From: Betaproteobacteria bacterium
GTDB taxonomy: Bacteria > Pseudomonadota > Gammaproteobacteria > Burkholderiales > SG8-41
Assembly (NCBI GenBank): GCA_025356695.1
Contig: JANXSE010000163.1
Location: forward strand, 1 to 63,131
DNA: 63,131 bases
Direction of reading: 5' to 3'
This document shows, one piece after another, positions 1 through 9,211 of this stretch. Positions within the stretch are counted from its first letter, which is position 1; every line of letters starts with the position of its first letter. The notes beneath the pieces are model-generated. The model had not been told where the DNA came from. It did not search any database and saw only the letters and a program-made list of their open reading frames with translations. Position numbers and translations under genes: made by a program.

Positions 1-369
1 GTCTCCGGAAAATCGAGTTCGTACGGTGCAGCGCTCAGCGGCGCAGCTTTGCACATCGGCGTCATCCGCAAGGCGCGCGGCTCCGGTGCCAAGCTGCACA
101 CGCATCCGAACGAGCAATTCAATATTGTGCTCGACGGCAAGCTGCTCGGCGAGATCGACGGCGCGCCGATGGCGGTCACCCGCTTCGGTTTGATCCATAT
201 GCCGGCCGGTGTGCCGCATTGCACGATGGCGAGCGCCGAGGGCGATATCACGGTATTCGTCGTCAAGGACACCAGCCACGGCTTGTCCGGCCCGCCGGTC
301 GACGGCATCGAAGACGGTCCGCGCTACCTGCCCGGTTTTGGGCCGGATAAAGCGGCCCCGAAAAAATAA
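1..369 (+). CDS. cupin-domain protein, 5' end outside window
   Basis: The reading frame is open from the first base, so the true start lies upstream; an internal TTG at 49 is not a convincing start. The visible 122 residues show a small cupin barrel: a THPNEQFNIVLDG segment gives the His and Glu of cupin motif 1, and a MPAGVPH segment gives motif 2. Such single-domain cupins bind one metal and are either small dioxygenases/isomerases or sugar- or acid-binding accessory proteins. It lies 32 bases upstream of an acyl-CoA dehydrogenase and probably shares its transcript. The substrate cannot be told. Confidence 0.75.
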   Translation, partial: VSGKSSSYGAALSGAALHIGVIRKARGSGAKLHTHPNEQFNIVLDGKLLGEIDGAPMAVTRFGLIHMPAGVPHCTMASAEGDITVFVVKDTSHGLSGPPVDGIEDGPRYLPGFGPDKAAPKK

Positions 370-401
370 TCGGCGCAAGCCGCAGTAATTCAGGAGTTGT
401 A

Positions 402-1580
402 ATGGATGTGCGTATAAGCGATGAACAGCGCGCCTGGCAGGATAAGGCGCGGAAATTCTCGCAGGAAGTTTTGCGGCCGAGGTCGCTGGAGCGCGACGGC
501 ATTGCCGATCCGCGCGATTCATTTGACTGGGACATTATTCGCGAAGGCTCGCGCCTCGGCTTTCGCACCGCGGTGGTGGCGAAGGAATGGGGCGGCCACG
601 GTATCGATCTGACGACGCAGGCACTGGTGATCGCTGAACTCGCCAAAGGCGACAGCGCGATGGCGAAGACTTTCAGCCAGTGCTGGAAGTGGAGCCACCT
701 GATCGCCGAATTCTGTACACCCGACCAAAAAGCGCGTTACCTGAAGAAATTTCTCGACGACGATACTTTTCTGCTCGGTCACGCCGGCACCGAACCGAAT
801 TCGGGTTCCGATCATCGTTTGCCACCGGAAGATTTTCCGAAAACCGGCTGGCGTCTGAAAGCCGAACGCCGCGGTGACGAATGGATATTAAACGGCGAAA
901 AATGTTTTATTGCCAACGGCTCGGTGGCAAAACTGTTTTTTGTCGATACGCGCACCAATCCGAATGTCAGTATCCGCGAAGGCGGTACCGAATTTCTGAT
1001 ACCGATCGATACGCCGGGCCTGCGTATCGGCAAGGTGTTCAATAAACGCGGCTGGCGTTTTTATCAGAATGCCGAACTGATATTCGAAGACGCGCGGGTG
1101 CCGCACGCTAACGTGGTTGGCGAAGTCAACGGCGCATATAAAACGCGTCACGGCACTTTCGGCGATCTCGAGTTGTCGGCCAATGCGATCGGTGTCTGCG
1201 ATGATGCGGTCGAAATGGCGATGCACTGTGCACGTACGCGGCAGCCCGAGGCACACTACTTCAAAGACAACCAGCACATTCAGCTCAAAATCTCCGAAAT
1301 GCACATGCTGACCGAGGCGCTGCGCTCGTTTGTCATGCGCGTTGCCGGCGAGGGCGACGCAAAAACCGGCAATCACTCGGTGAATAACGTGCTGCTGATG
1401 AATTTCGCGACCGACGTAGTGCAAAAAGTGACTGCGCTCAATCTCGACGTACACGGCGCACGCGGCGGTGCGATACCGGCGCGCGCCGAAAAACTGACGC
1501 GCGACGCCGTGATCTGGACGCATCTTGCCGGCGATTCGATTCAGCGCATGAAAGCGGTGCGCCGCATGAAATGGAACTGA
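402..1580 (+). CDS. acyl-CoA dehydrogenase family protein
   Basis: This 392-residue protein has the usual length of a flavin acyl-CoA dehydrogenase, which oxidises an acyl-CoA to its 2,3-enoyl form and passes electrons to ETF. The N-terminal helical domain, the middle beta domain (GHAGTEPNSGSD, with the later KCFIANG strand) and the C-terminal helical FAD domain (HGARGGAIPARAEKLTRDA) are all present. The ATG follows a CAGGAG ribosome site. It is second in a plus-strand run with a dehydrogenase, an MmgE/PrpD protein and two receptors, which points to organic-acid or CoA-ester catabolism. The acyl chain specificity is unknown. Confidence 0.9.
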   Translation: MDVRISDEQRAWQDKARKFSQEVLRPRSLERDGIADPRDSFDWDIIREGSRLGFRTAVVAKEWGGHGIDLTTQALVIAELAKGDSAMAKTFSQCWKWSHLIAEFCTPDQKARYLKKFLDDDTFLLGHAGTEPNSGSDHRLPPEDFPKTGWRLKAERRGDEWILNGEKCFIANGSVAKLFFVDTRTNPNVSIREGGTEFLIPIDTPGLRIGKVFNKRGWRFYQNAELIFEDARVPHANVVGEVNGAYKTRHGTFGDLELSANAIGVCDDAVEMAMHCARTRQPEAHYFKDNQHIQLKISEMHMLTEALRSFVMRVAGEGDAKTGNHSVNNVLLMNFATDVVQKVTALNLDVHGARGGAIPARAEKLTRDAVIWTHLAGDSIQRMKAVRRMKWN

Positions 1581-1602
1581 AACTACGAAGGGGAATGCAG
1601 CA

Positions 1603-2658
1603 ATGCTGAAGATTGGAATTCTGCTCGGCGACGACATCGGACTCGAAGTGGTACCGGAAGCAGTCAAGGTGATGAAAGCCGCGGCGGAAAAAACGGGTCT
1701 CGAAATCGAATGGCATGCGCTGCCGATCGGCCGCAAGGCACACGAACAGTTCGGCCACACCATACCGCCGGGCACCGAAGAAAAATTGCGCGGGCTGCAC
1801 GGCTGGCTGATGGGCCCGATCGGTCACAGCGCTTATCCGCAAAAAGACCCGACCTGGGTGATGCCGCCGTTCCGCAAGACCTTCGAGCTGTTCGCCAGCG
1901 TGAAACCTGTGCGCTCGTACCCGAATATTCCATCGGTACACAAAGACATGGACGTGGTGTTCGTGCGTGAAACTACCGAAGGGCTGGCGCGTTCAGGTAC
2001 CGTGGTGGCAGGTACCGGCGAGTTCCGTCCCAACGACGAGATCTCGATCGGCATGCGCGTGGTCACGCGTACCGGCGCCAACCGCGTCGCGCGCGTGGCC
2101 TGCGAAATCGCGGCGACGCGGCCGCGTAAACAGGTCGTCACTGTGCACAAGGCGCCGACCTTCAAGCTCGTCTGCGGCATGTTCGCCGAGGAATGTCACA
2201 AGGCGGTAAAAGATTTTCCAGGCGTTGAAATGAAAGACGTGCTGATCGACAGCTTCGCGCTGAAACTGGCGATGAAGCCGCAGCAGTTTGACGTCGTTGT
2301 CACTACCAACACCTTCGGCGACATCCTGACCGACCTTGGCGCCGGGCTTGCAGGCGGCTTGGGACTCGCTCCCGGCATGTGCGTTGGTGAAAAGCAGGCG
2401 ATGGCGCAAGCCACGCACGGTTCGGCGCCCGACATTGCCGGCAAAGGCATCGCGAATCCGTACGCGATGATCATGTCGGGCAAGATGATGATCGAATGGC
2501 TGGGCTACAAATACAACGACCCTAAAGCCGTGGAAACTGCGCGCTGCATCGACGCCGCGGTTGATAAAGTCATTGCCGGTGGCAAGCAGTTGACCTCCGA
2601 TCTCGGCGGCAGCGCCAGCACTGCAAAAATGGGCGACGCGATTGCGGCCGCCATTTAG
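1603..2658 (+). CDS. isocitrate/isopropylmalate dehydrogenase family protein
   Basis: The 351 residues match the beta-decarboxylating dehydrogenase family, which oxidises a 2-hydroxy acid with NAD(P) and a divalent metal and often decarboxylates it. The nucleotide loop GSAPDIAGKGIANP and the metal-binding TTNTFGDILTDLGAGLAGG segment are intact. In the substrate-binding helix the usual LRxxLxLxANLRP pattern reads FRKTFELFASVKP, so one of the conserved arginines is lysine; a substrate other than isocitrate or 3-isopropylmalate is therefore plausible (tartrate- or malate-type). The gene begins 22 bases after the acyl-CoA dehydrogenase and has a GAAGGGGA ribosome site. Confidence 0.88.
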   Translation: MLKIGILLGDDIGLEVVPEAVKVMKAAAEKTGLEIEWHALPIGRKAHEQFGHTIPPGTEEKLRGLHGWLMGPIGHSAYPQKDPTWVMPPFRKTFELFASVKPVRSYPNIPSVHKDMDVVFVRETTEGLARSGTVVAGTGEFRPNDEISIGMRVVTRTGANRVARVACEIAATRPRKQVVTVHKAPTFKLVCGMFAEECHKAVKDFPGVEMKDVLIDSFALKLAMKPQQFDVVVTTNTFGDILTDLGAGLAGGLGLAPGMCVGEKQAMAQATHGSAPDIAGKGIANPYAMIMSGKMMIEWLGYKYNDPKAVETARCIDAAVDKVIAGGKQLTSDLGGSASTAKMGDAIAAAI

Positions 2659-2684
2659 CAAATAAGACGGCAAGGGATTCCGGC

Positions 2685-4079
2685 ATGAACGATTTATCGG
2701 CGTCCGGCGATCACGCGGATCCTGCGTTGTCGCTGACCGGCCAGCTCGCGCGCCATGCCGCGACGACGCCATGGGCGGCAGTGCCGGCGGTGGCGCGCGA
2801 TGCCGCCAGACTGCTCATGCTCGACACGCTGGCGGTGGCGTGGGCCGGTTCCGACGCGCCGGGTTGCAGTGAAGCGCATGCATTGCTTGAAGAAGATGGC
2901 GGCCGTGCCGATGCGACGGCGTGGGTCTACGGTGGGCGTTTGCCTGCGACTGCGGCGGCCTTCATCAACGGCATGTCGTCATCCGCACTCGATTTCGATT
3001 CGATCGGCCGCGGTGCGGCGGTGCATATCAATATCGCGGTATTGCCGGCGGCGCTGGCGATTGCGCAGAAGCAGCATGCGAACGGACGCGATTTTTTGAC
3101 GGCACTCGCCATCGGTTCCGATATCGTCTATCGCATGGGTTATGCGCTGGCGAATCCGAATCGCGGCTTTCATTACACGGCGACGCTCGGCGTGTTCGGT
3201 GCCGCGGCGGCAGCGGCGCGCCTGCTTGGCCTCGATGCGGTAACGACGCAGCATGCGCTGGGCATCGCGTTCTTTCAAGCAGCGGGCACGCAGCAGGCCA
3301 ATATTCAGCCATCGTTGTGCAAGCGCATGTTGTCGGCGTTTGCGGCGCGCTCCGGTGTCTACGCGGCGCTGCTGGCTGCACGCGGCATTACCGCGCCGGC
3401 CGATGTGATCGAAGGCAAGTTCGGTTTTTTTAATCTCTATCAGCAGGGCGATGCCGCGCTGCTGCTCGATCAACTCGGCAGCCGCTTTGACGGCGTCAAC
3501 GTCAGCATGAAGAAATATCCGAGTTGCGGTTGCAATCACACCACCATCGAGGCGGTGTTGAAACTGATCCACCAGCACGATCTCAAGGCTGATGACGTCG
3601 AATCGGTCGAAGTCACCGTGACGCCCTATATCGAGCGCATCGTCGGCGGTGCATACGATCCGAGCCGCGAGCCGCAGGTCGCGGCGCAATTCAATCTGCG
3701 TTATACGGTGGCCTGTCTGCTGGTGCGGCGCCGGCTGGGGCTCGCCGAAATTCAGCCCGACGCCGCGCTCGATCCGGCGATCGCTGCGCATATACCGAAG
3801 GTCACGACCGTGGTCGATCACACGCAAACCGGCCACCGCGGGCCGGTGACGGTGCGCATGCGCACACGCACGCATGGTGAACTTGTCTGCAGCGAAAAGA
3901 ACGTGCGCGGCGGCACCGACGACCCGTTCACACAGGCCGAGATCGACGACAAGTTCGACGAATGTTTGCGCCGCGGTGTTCGTCCGCTAAATACGCAACA
4001 GATCGCACTGCTTAAACAGCGCGTGCATGAACTCGAAACGATTGCCGATATGAATACTTTTTTTGACGGAGTTTGTTAG
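2685..4079 (+). CDS. MmgE/PrpD family protein
   Basis: This 464-residue protein has the length and layout of the MmgE/PrpD family, whose characterised members are 2-methylcitrate dehydratase, cis-aconitate decarboxylase and related hydro-lyases. The helical N-terminal half contains the ALDFDSIGRG region typical of the family near residue 100, and the alpha/beta C-terminal lid carries a KKYPSCGCNHTTIEA segment. It follows the dehydrogenase by 26 bases, so it probably belongs to the same operon. Many family members beside Bug receptors act on unidentified tricarboxylates. I do not assign a substrate. Confidence 0.88.
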   Translation: MNDLSASGDHADPALSLTGQLARHAATTPWAAVPAVARDAARLLMLDTLAVAWAGSDAPGCSEAHALLEEDGGRADATAWVYGGRLPATAAAFINGMSSSALDFDSIGRGAAVHINIAVLPAALAIAQKQHANGRDFLTALAIGSDIVYRMGYALANPNRGFHYTATLGVFGAAAAAARLLGLDAVTTQHALGIAFFQAAGTQQANIQPSLCKRMLSAFAARSGVYAALLAARGITAPADVIEGKFGFFNLYQQGDAALLLDQLGSRFDGVNVSMKKYPSCGCNHTTIEAVLKLIHQHDLKADDVESVEVTVTPYIERIVGGAYDPSREPQVAAQFNLRYTVACLLVRRRLGLAEIQPDAALDPAIAAHIPKVTTVVDHTQTGHRGPVTVRMRTRTHGELVCSEKNVRGGTDDPFTQAEIDDKFDECLRRGVRPLNTQQIALLKQRVHELETIADMNTFFDGVC

Positions 4080-4101
4080 CTTGAACCAAAGCGCGGCAGT
4101 G

Positions 4102-5073
4102 ATGAAACGAATGGCGTGCGCTGTCTTGACGACTTGCATCTGCGCAGCCGCCGGTGCGCAGCCCGGCGCTTATCCGTCCAAACCGATCCGTTTTCTGGTT
4201 GGCAATGCGCCGGGCGGCGGCATCGATATCACGGCGCGTGCGGTTGGCCAGAAGCTGACGGAAAAATGGGGGCGTTCCGTTGTCGTCGACAATCGTCCGG
4301 GCGCCAGCGGTCTGATTGCGATGGAGGTCGCCGCGCAGTCGGCGCCTGACGGTTACACGCTGATCGTTATCTCGGGCAGTTTGATCGCCAGCGCCGGTGT
4401 GCAGAAAAAGGTTGCCTTCGATGTGCGCAAGGCTTACGCGCCGATCACCCAGCTTACCACCGTCGCTTATATGCTGATGGTCACGGCGTCGGTGCCGTCC
4501 AATAGCGTGCGCGAATTTATCGCTTATGCAAAAAGCCGTCCTAATGCCTTGAGCTATGGTTCATCGGGCATCGGCGGCGCCGGGCATCTGGCCGGCGCGT
4601 TGTTCTGCCATCTCGCCGGCGTCGATATCGTGCACGTGCCGTACAAGGGCGGCGGGCTGGTGCTCGCCGACATGATCAGCGGGCAGGTGCAGATGGGATT
4701 CACGGCGACGATCTCGGGCATGCCGCATGTGCGCACGGGCAAGCTCAAGGTGCTGGGCATGACGAGTGCGAAACGCGTGCAGTCGTTTCCCGATATACCG
4801 ACCATAGCTGAGGCTGGCGTACCGGGCTTTGAACTCATCAACTGGTATGGCATTTTCGCGCCGACGAAAACACCGCCGGCGGTCGTCAATGCATTGCACG
4901 ATGCCATTGCGCGTTCGCTGTCTGCACCTGAAGTGCAGGCGGCATTTGCCAAAGACGGCGCGGAAGCAACGCCGTCGGCATCGCCGCAGCAATTTGCTGA
5001 ATTGCTTGATCGCGAACTGACGAACTGGCAAAAGTTGGTCAAGCTGCCGGGCTTTGCCGAAAATCTCAAATGA
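4102..5073 (+). CDS. Bug/TctC-type tricarboxylate receptor (copy 1)
   Basis: This is a periplasmic solute-binding protein of the Bug family, the receptor part of tripartite tricarboxylate transporters. I start it at ATG 4102 because the product then opens with a normal signal peptide (MKRMACAVLTT to AGAQ); an earlier TTG at 4063 would add 13 residues and overlap the upstream stop. Family marks are YPSKPIRFLVGNAPGGGID, NRPGASGLIA, PDGYTL, a VPYKGGG loop and PTIAEAGVPGF. It lies 22 bases after the PrpD-like gene, so it probably imports that pathway's substrate. No TctA or TctB gene is nearby. Confidence 0.92.
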   Translation: MKRMACAVLTTCICAAAGAQPGAYPSKPIRFLVGNAPGGGIDITARAVGQKLTEKWGRSVVVDNRPGASGLIAMEVAAQSAPDGYTLIVISGSLIASAGVQKKVAFDVRKAYAPITQLTTVAYMLMVTASVPSNSVREFIAYAKSRPNALSYGSSGIGGAGHLAGALFCHLAGVDIVHVPYKGGGLVLADMISGQVQMGFTATISGMPHVRTGKLKVLGMTSAKRVQSFPDIPTIAEAGVPGFELINWYGIFAPTKTPPAVVNALHDAIARSLSAPEVQAAFAKDGAEATPSASPQQFAELLDRELTNWQKLVKLPGFAENLK

Positions 5074-6035
5074 ACAATGCCTGCACGCGCAGCCTGCTTA
5101 TCGTTGCCGCATGCGCAAGTGTCAGCGCGTTGGCGCAACCGTATCCGAACCGCCCCGTACGCTGGGTGGTGCCGGTCGCGCCCGGCGGTAGCCCGGACGT
5201 GCTGGCGCGCGCGCTGGCGCCGCGTCTGAGCGAATTGCTCGGCCAGCAGGTCGTTGTCGATAATCGCGCCGGTGGCAACGCGATGATAGGCGCCGAACTT
5301 GTCGCCAGGGCGCCGGCCGACGGTTACACCTGGCTACTGGCGACCGGGCAGCACACGGTGACGCCCAGCCTTGTTATAAAAATGCCGTACGACATCATCA
5401 ACGATTTTGCGCCGGTGGCGCTGATCATGCAGGCGCCGCAATTGTTGACTGTGCATCCGGCGGTGCCGGTGAAATCGGTGCGCGAACTCATCGCGCTCGC
5501 GCGCACGAAAGCGGGGCGGCTCAACTACGGTTCCGGCGGTCTCGGCAGCGCCGCTTATATGTCGGGTGAATTGTTCAAGAGCATGGCGAAGCTCGATATG
5601 GCGCATATCTCGTACAAGGGCGCGGGCCCGGCGCTGATCGATTTGCTGGGCGGCCATCTCGATCTGATGTTTCCCGCAATCCTCAGCAGCGCGCCGTACC
5701 ACAAGGCGGGAAGATTGCGCGGACTCGGCGTGACTAGCACGCGCCGCCATCCTTCACTGCCGGAAATCCCGACGATTGCCGAAGCGGCCTTGCCCGGTTA
5801 CCAAACCGGCTCGTGGTACGGCATCCTCGCGCCGGCCGGCACGCCGCGCGAAATCGTCAACCGCGTCAATGCAGTCGTGACGAAACTCGTGAGTGCCGCC
5901 GAGATACGCGATGCGCTGATCGCGCAGGGCGGCGACCCGGAAACCGGCACGCCCGAAGAACTCGCGCGCCTGATGAAAGACGAGTTGGCGCGCTCGGCGG
6001 CCATCGTCAAAGCCGCCGGCGTCAAACCCGAGTAG
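5070..6035 (+). CDS. Bug/TctC-type receptor (copy 2)
   Basis: A 321-residue Bug receptor whose ATG overlaps the previous receptor's stop as ATGA, so the two are translationally coupled. The signal peptide ends near SALAQ. The mature part shows YPNRPVRWVVPVAPGGSPD, NRAGGNAMIGAE, PADGYTW, SYKGAGP and IPTIAEAALPGY. The ligand loop reads PGGSPD rather than PGGGID in its partner, so the pair may recognise different acids. Two adjacent, non-identical receptors with no membrane unit suggest shared use of transporters encoded elsewhere. Confidence 0.92.
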   Translation: MNNACTRSLLIVAACASVSALAQPYPNRPVRWVVPVAPGGSPDVLARALAPRLSELLGQQVVVDNRAGGNAMIGAELVARAPADGYTWLLATGQHTVTPSLVIKMPYDIINDFAPVALIMQAPQLLTVHPAVPVKSVRELIALARTKAGRLNYGSGGLGSAAYMSGELFKSMAKLDMAHISYKGAGPALIDLLGGHLDLMFPAILSSAPYHKAGRLRGLGVTSTRRHPSLPEIPTIAEAALPGYQTGSWYGILAPAGTPREIVNRVNAVVTKLVSAAEIRDALIAQGGDPETGTPEELARLMKDELARSAAIVKAAGVKPE

Positions 6036-6040
6036 CTGGT

Positions 6041-6070
6041 TTGACAGCGCCGCGCGGCGGCTTGTATAGT
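6041..6070 (+). promoter_or_regulatory. sigma70-type promoter upstream of the GlcG-like gene
   Basis: TTGACA (6041-6046) and TATAGT (6065-6070) are separated by 18 bases, a good match to the housekeeping consensus. It lies just after the receptor stop codon and would give a leader of about 75 bases before the ATG at 6154. Confidence 0.6.
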
Positions 6071-6153
6071 CGGCGGCCTGTTTTCTGCGCGGTGAAAAAT
6101 ACGCTGCCGCGCAATCCCGAGTAATTCCACACCCGAACGTTGCGGAGAAGACC

Positions 6154-6588
6154 ATGTCCAGACTTACGCTCAAACAAGCCAACACCATTATCGAACAGGC
6201 ACTCGTTAAAGCCAAAGAAATGAAAGTCAAACCGCTGACCGTCGTCGTGCTCGACGACGCCGGCCATGTCATCGCCGTGCAGCGCGAAGACAACGCCAGC
6301 ATGGCGCGCTACGACATTGCGCTCGGCAAAGCCTGGGGCGCGGTGGCGATGGGCTGTTCGAGCCGCGCACTCGGTGAGCGCGCCAAGGGCAATCCGAATT
6401 TCTTTTTGTCGCTGGCCGCGACTTCGCAAGGCCGTTTTCTGCCGCAACCCGGCGCCGCGCTGATACGCGACGCGGAAGGCAATGTGCTCGGCGCCGCGGG
6501 TGCGAGCGGCGGCACTGGTGATGAAGACGAAGCGGTGTGCGCCTTCGGCATCGAGAAGGCCGGGCTCAAGGCTGATGTCGCCAAGTAA
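6154..6588 (+). CDS. GlcG/HbpS-family haem-degrading-type protein
   Basis: The 144 residues fit the GlcG/HbpS family: an N-terminal helix (LKQANTIIEQALVKAKEM), a five-strand sheet with VVLDDAGHVIAVQRED, and a C-terminal AAGASGGTGDEDEAVC loop. Known relatives bind haem or cobalamin or sit in glycolate and other catabolic operons, usually without a firm biochemical role. A GCGGAGAAG ribosome site precedes the ATG. It has its own promoter at 6041 and a terminator after it, so it can be expressed alone. There is no signal peptide, so it is cytoplasmic. Confidence 0.85.
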   Translation: MSRLTLKQANTIIEQALVKAKEMKVKPLTVVVLDDAGHVIAVQREDNASMARYDIALGKAWGAVAMGCSSRALGERAKGNPNFFLSLAATSQGRFLPQPGAALIRDAEGNVLGAAGASGGTGDEDEAVCAFGIEKAGLKADVAK

Positions 6589-6609
6589 AGCTGGATTGCA
6601 GTTCTAAGA

Positions 6610-6633
6610 AACGCCCTGCGGGGCGTTTTTTTT
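6610..6633 (+). terminator. rho-independent terminator after the GlcG-like gene
   Basis: An ACGCCC / GGGCGT stem with a four-base TGCG loop is followed by eight Ts. It lies about 20 bases after the GlcG-like stop codon at 6588. Confidence 0.85.
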
Positions 6634-6741
6634 CGCCTGCGACTGCCTATTTCCTAAGGCCTAGCACATTGGTCGTGTATCCCCGCCGGGGGTAATCGGT
6701 TAGGTTAGTCCCATTGGGATACAAGGGCGGTTGGCAGAATC

Positions 6742-6918
6742 ATGTCTGCTTGGAATTGGGAAGACTTTCTGGTGGTCGGTCTGCTGACGCTTTGCGTGCT
6801 GGGCCCGATCTGCGTGGTGTTGCTGACGCAAAACCTGCTCGACTCCACCGATGATCTTGGTGCAGAGCATTTTAATATTGATGACGTTACCGGCGGCGAG
6901 CACCGGGTCGAACGCTAG
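6742..6918 (+). CDS. 58-residue single-span membrane protein
   Basis: This short frame runs from ATG 6742 to TAG 6918. The product begins MSAWNWEDF, continues with one hydrophobic span (about residues 9-30, rich in Leu, Val and Cys, with a GP in the middle) and ends in an acidic, probably soluble tail of about 26 residues. It is flanked by a terminator before it and a convergent gene after it. Between 6655 and 6741 there is a CCCCGCCGGGG palindrome but no clear promoter or ribosome site. I do not recognise the family; it could be a spurious frame, although the membrane pattern is regular. Confidence 0.45.
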   Translation: MSAWNWEDFLVVGLLTLCVLGPICVVLLTQNLLDSTDDLGAEHFNIDDVTGGEHRVER

Positions 6919-6944
6919 ACGTTTCCGCTGCGCTTATCCGGTTG

Positions 6945-8234
6945 TTACGCAGCAATCTCCGGTGCAATTCTGCGCAGCGTCGCCAACACCTCTTCCACAT
7001 CGACGCGGAAATCGGTGTCGGCTTCATACGGTTCGGGCCGGCTGAAATCGTAGTCGTCGGAAATGACCTTGACCAGATCAAGCTTGCAGATGCGGGCGAT
7101 AAAATCGAAATCGAAAATATGCGCCTTGTAGGTGCTGTTGATCTCGAGCACCCGCGTGCCCGGCGTCGCAAATACCAGATTGCCGAACGCCGCACCATGC
7201 GCGCCGACGATGATCCCGGCGCGCGAAAAGCGCAGTATCTGCTCGCGCACCGGCATCTCGCCCGGCAGGATACTGACAAAGCCGAGCGGTGCTAGCGCGG
7301 CTTCGATCTCGGCTTCATTGAGCAGGCGGCGAGTGTTGGCGTCGCGCCGCGCAATGAACAGTCGTTCGCGCGGCGGCGCTGTATCCATGCAATGCGCGAG
7401 TTGCCGGCGCAACCATTGTGTGCCGATGCCCATCTTGCCATGATTGGTGACGTTGGTCGGCACGATCAGTTCGCGGCATTTCACCAGCGACGGGCGTTCG
7501 ACTTTGATCAGCTGTTCGTCCGGTATTTTTAACAGTTCGAGGAATTCGAGCTGATGCCGGCGCAGATCGGCATTCACGAGATAAGGTAGCGATTCGTAGC
7601 CGCTGCCTTCAAGCAGGCCGAGCTTGACCATATTGCGCGTGATCCAGTGGCAGAAATTATGGTCGCCGCCGAGATTTACGCAGGGCACGTCGATGGTTTG
7701 CGTGACCGCAGGCAAACGGAAAATATAAGCGCTGTTGTCTGGGCTGGCGCGGCCCTGCACCATCGGCCCTTTGCGCAGCGCGCGATTGTGCGCTTCGGTG
7801 TTGTAAACCCTGTCGCCGTCCAGAATCGACCAGTCCGCCGTTTCGATTTCAACGTCATGCAGCGTCGCGACGTAGACGCCTTCGCTTTGCGCGCGCGCCG
7901 GATCGATCAACGAATCACGGGCGAAGCGCAGGCCCGGCAATTCGCCGTGCCGGTGCGCGCACGCCAGCGTCTGTTGCGCGGCGTCGATCTCGCCGCCGGT
8001 CAACTGAATCACCGCAAGCGCTTCCAGCGCGAAGGCGTCGTTCGGACACACCGCAAGCAGATTTTTGCACGCGGCGGCCAGTTGTTGCGTGTTGCCCGAA
8101 CGCGAGGTTATTGCCAGCTGTTCGCGGATCAGCGCCGGATCGGACGGACTTAACCTGAGCGCGGCATCAAGTATTGCGCACGCCGCGCGATACCAGCCGC
8201 GCGCCGCAAAAGATCTGGCTAGACGAAGCAGCAT
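6945..8234 (-). CDS. glycosyltransferase family 61 protein with TPR-like N-terminus
   Basis: I start at the ATG at 8234, giving 429 residues; longer versions run into the neighbouring lyase. The first 130 residues form helical TPR-like pairs (ARGWYRAACAILDAALRLSP, and later NDAFALEALAVIQL). The rest resembles the DUF563/GT61 domain, with NLGGDHNFCHWITRNMVKLG near the start and a late IVGAHGAAFGNLVFATPGT segment as in EOGT- and xylosyltransferase-like enzymes. It probably transfers a sugar to a surface glycan. It starts 41 bases after the DapA-family gene on the same strand, so it may be read from that transcript. Confidence 0.8.
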   Translation of the reverse strand: MLLRLARSFAARGWYRAACAILDAALRLSPSDPALIREQLAITSRSGNTQQLAAACKNLLAVCPNDAFALEALAVIQLTGGEIDAAQQTLACAHRHGELPGLRFARDSLIDPARAQSEGVYVATLHDVEIETADWSILDGDRVYNTEAHNRALRKGPMVQGRASPDNSAYIFRLPAVTQTIDVPCVNLGGDHNFCHWITRNMVKLGLLEGSGYESLPYLVNADLRRHQLEFLELLKIPDEQLIKVERPSLVKCRELIVPTNVTNHGKMGIGTQWLRRQLAHCMDTAPPRERLFIARRDANTRRLLNEAEIEAALAPLGFVSILPGEMPVREQILRFSRAGIIVGAHGAAFGNLVFATPGTRVLEINSTYKAHIFDFDFIARICKLDLVKVISDDYDFSRPEPYEADTDFRVDVEEVLATLRRIAPEIAA

Positions 8235-8275
8235 CAAATCCCGCAGTGCGCAGTGCGCGGTGAGCGGGTGAACGG

Positions 8276-9211
8276 TTAGGCCGTCACGCCTTTGAGTCCC
8301 GGCATGGTGAAGCCGATTTCCTTCAGTTCGGCAGTCAGCGATTTCGCTTGATCGGCGGTAAGTTCGGTCAACGGCGGGCGCACCTTGCCCCATGCCGCAT
8401 CGTTGGCGTAAATCGCGATCGTCTGCTTGAGCGCCGAGATCATCACGTATTTTTTACCGACGGTGTCGCGCACGAGATTCAGGCGTTGCTGCTGCGCATC
8501 GGCATCCGCGTTTTTCCATTCGGTGTAGAGCTTGTGGATCATCGCCGGATTGACGTTGGCAGTTGCCGAGATGGTGCCGACGCCGCCGTTTTTCATATTG
8601 GCGAGCAGGAAGGATTCGGAGCCGACGAACACATCGAAGCCCGATTTCGCGAAGCTGTCGAGGAAAACCTTGGTGTTGTTCCAGTCGCCCGAGCTGTCTT
8701 TCATACCGGCCACTGCGGTCGGGTATTCCTTCAACAGACGCTCGACGAGTTTCGGCGTGATGCCTACCACTGCGACCGGCGGGATGTGATAAACGTAAAT
8801 GCGCAGCTTCGCATCGCCGACGCGCTGGATCACTTCGCTGTAATGGCGGAACAGGCCTTCGTCGCTGACACCCTTGTAGTAGAACGGCGGCAGCATGAGT
8901 ACGCCGGCGCAGCCGTGTTTGACTGCGTGCGAGGTGAGCTTGACGGTTTCGGTGATCGAGCAGCAGCCGGTGCCCGGCATCATGCGCGAGGTATCAACAC
9001 CGGCGGCAACCACGGCGTCGAGCAGCGTCATGCGTTCTTCGACAGCCAGCGAATTCGCTTCGCTGTTGGTGCCGAACACGGCGAGGCCGCAGTTCTGCGA
9101 CATCAGCCACTGGCAATGCGCGACGAAGCGCTCGCGATCGACCGAATAGTCGGCTTTGAACGGGGTGACGACGGGCGATAACACGCCTTTGATGCGGTTT
9201 GCGGTGCTCAT
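8276..9211 (-). CDS. DapA-family (dihydrodipicolinate synthase-like) lyase
   Basis: The ATG at 9211 has a GGAGAA ribosome site, giving 311 residues, normal for the family. These class I aldolases use a Schiff-base lysine to cleave or join pyruvate-derived compounds. The lysine lies in VAGMKDSSGD, the YVYHIP tyrosine is present and the N-terminal VVTPF strand is clear. The GTNSE loop replaces the GTTGE of true DapA, so the substrate is more likely a 2-keto-3-deoxy sugar acid or a similar compound. It diverges from the IlvD/Edd dehydratase gene at 9375, which fits a shared sugar-acid route. Confidence 0.88.
   Translation of the reverse strand: MSTANRIKGVLSPVVTPFKADYSVDRERFVAHCQWLMSQNCGLAVFGTNSEANSLAVEERMTLLDAVVAAGVDTSRMMPGTGCCSITETVKLTSHAVKHGCAGVLMLPPFYYKGVSDEGLFRHYSEVIQRVGDAKLRIYVYHIPPVAVVGITPKLVERLLKEYPTAVAGMKDSSGDWNNTKVFLDSFAKSGFDVFVGSESFLLANMKNGGVGTISATANVNPAMIHKLYTEWKNADADAQQQRLNLVRDTVGKKYVMISALKQTIAIYANDAAWGKVRPPLTELTADQAKSLTAELKEIGFTMPGLKGVTA

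Noticed and set aside
8276..9211. True dihydrodipicolinate synthase for lysine biosynthesis
   Set aside because: The GTTGES loop is changed to GTNSEA, three paralogues occur in this window, and the neighbours are catabolic.
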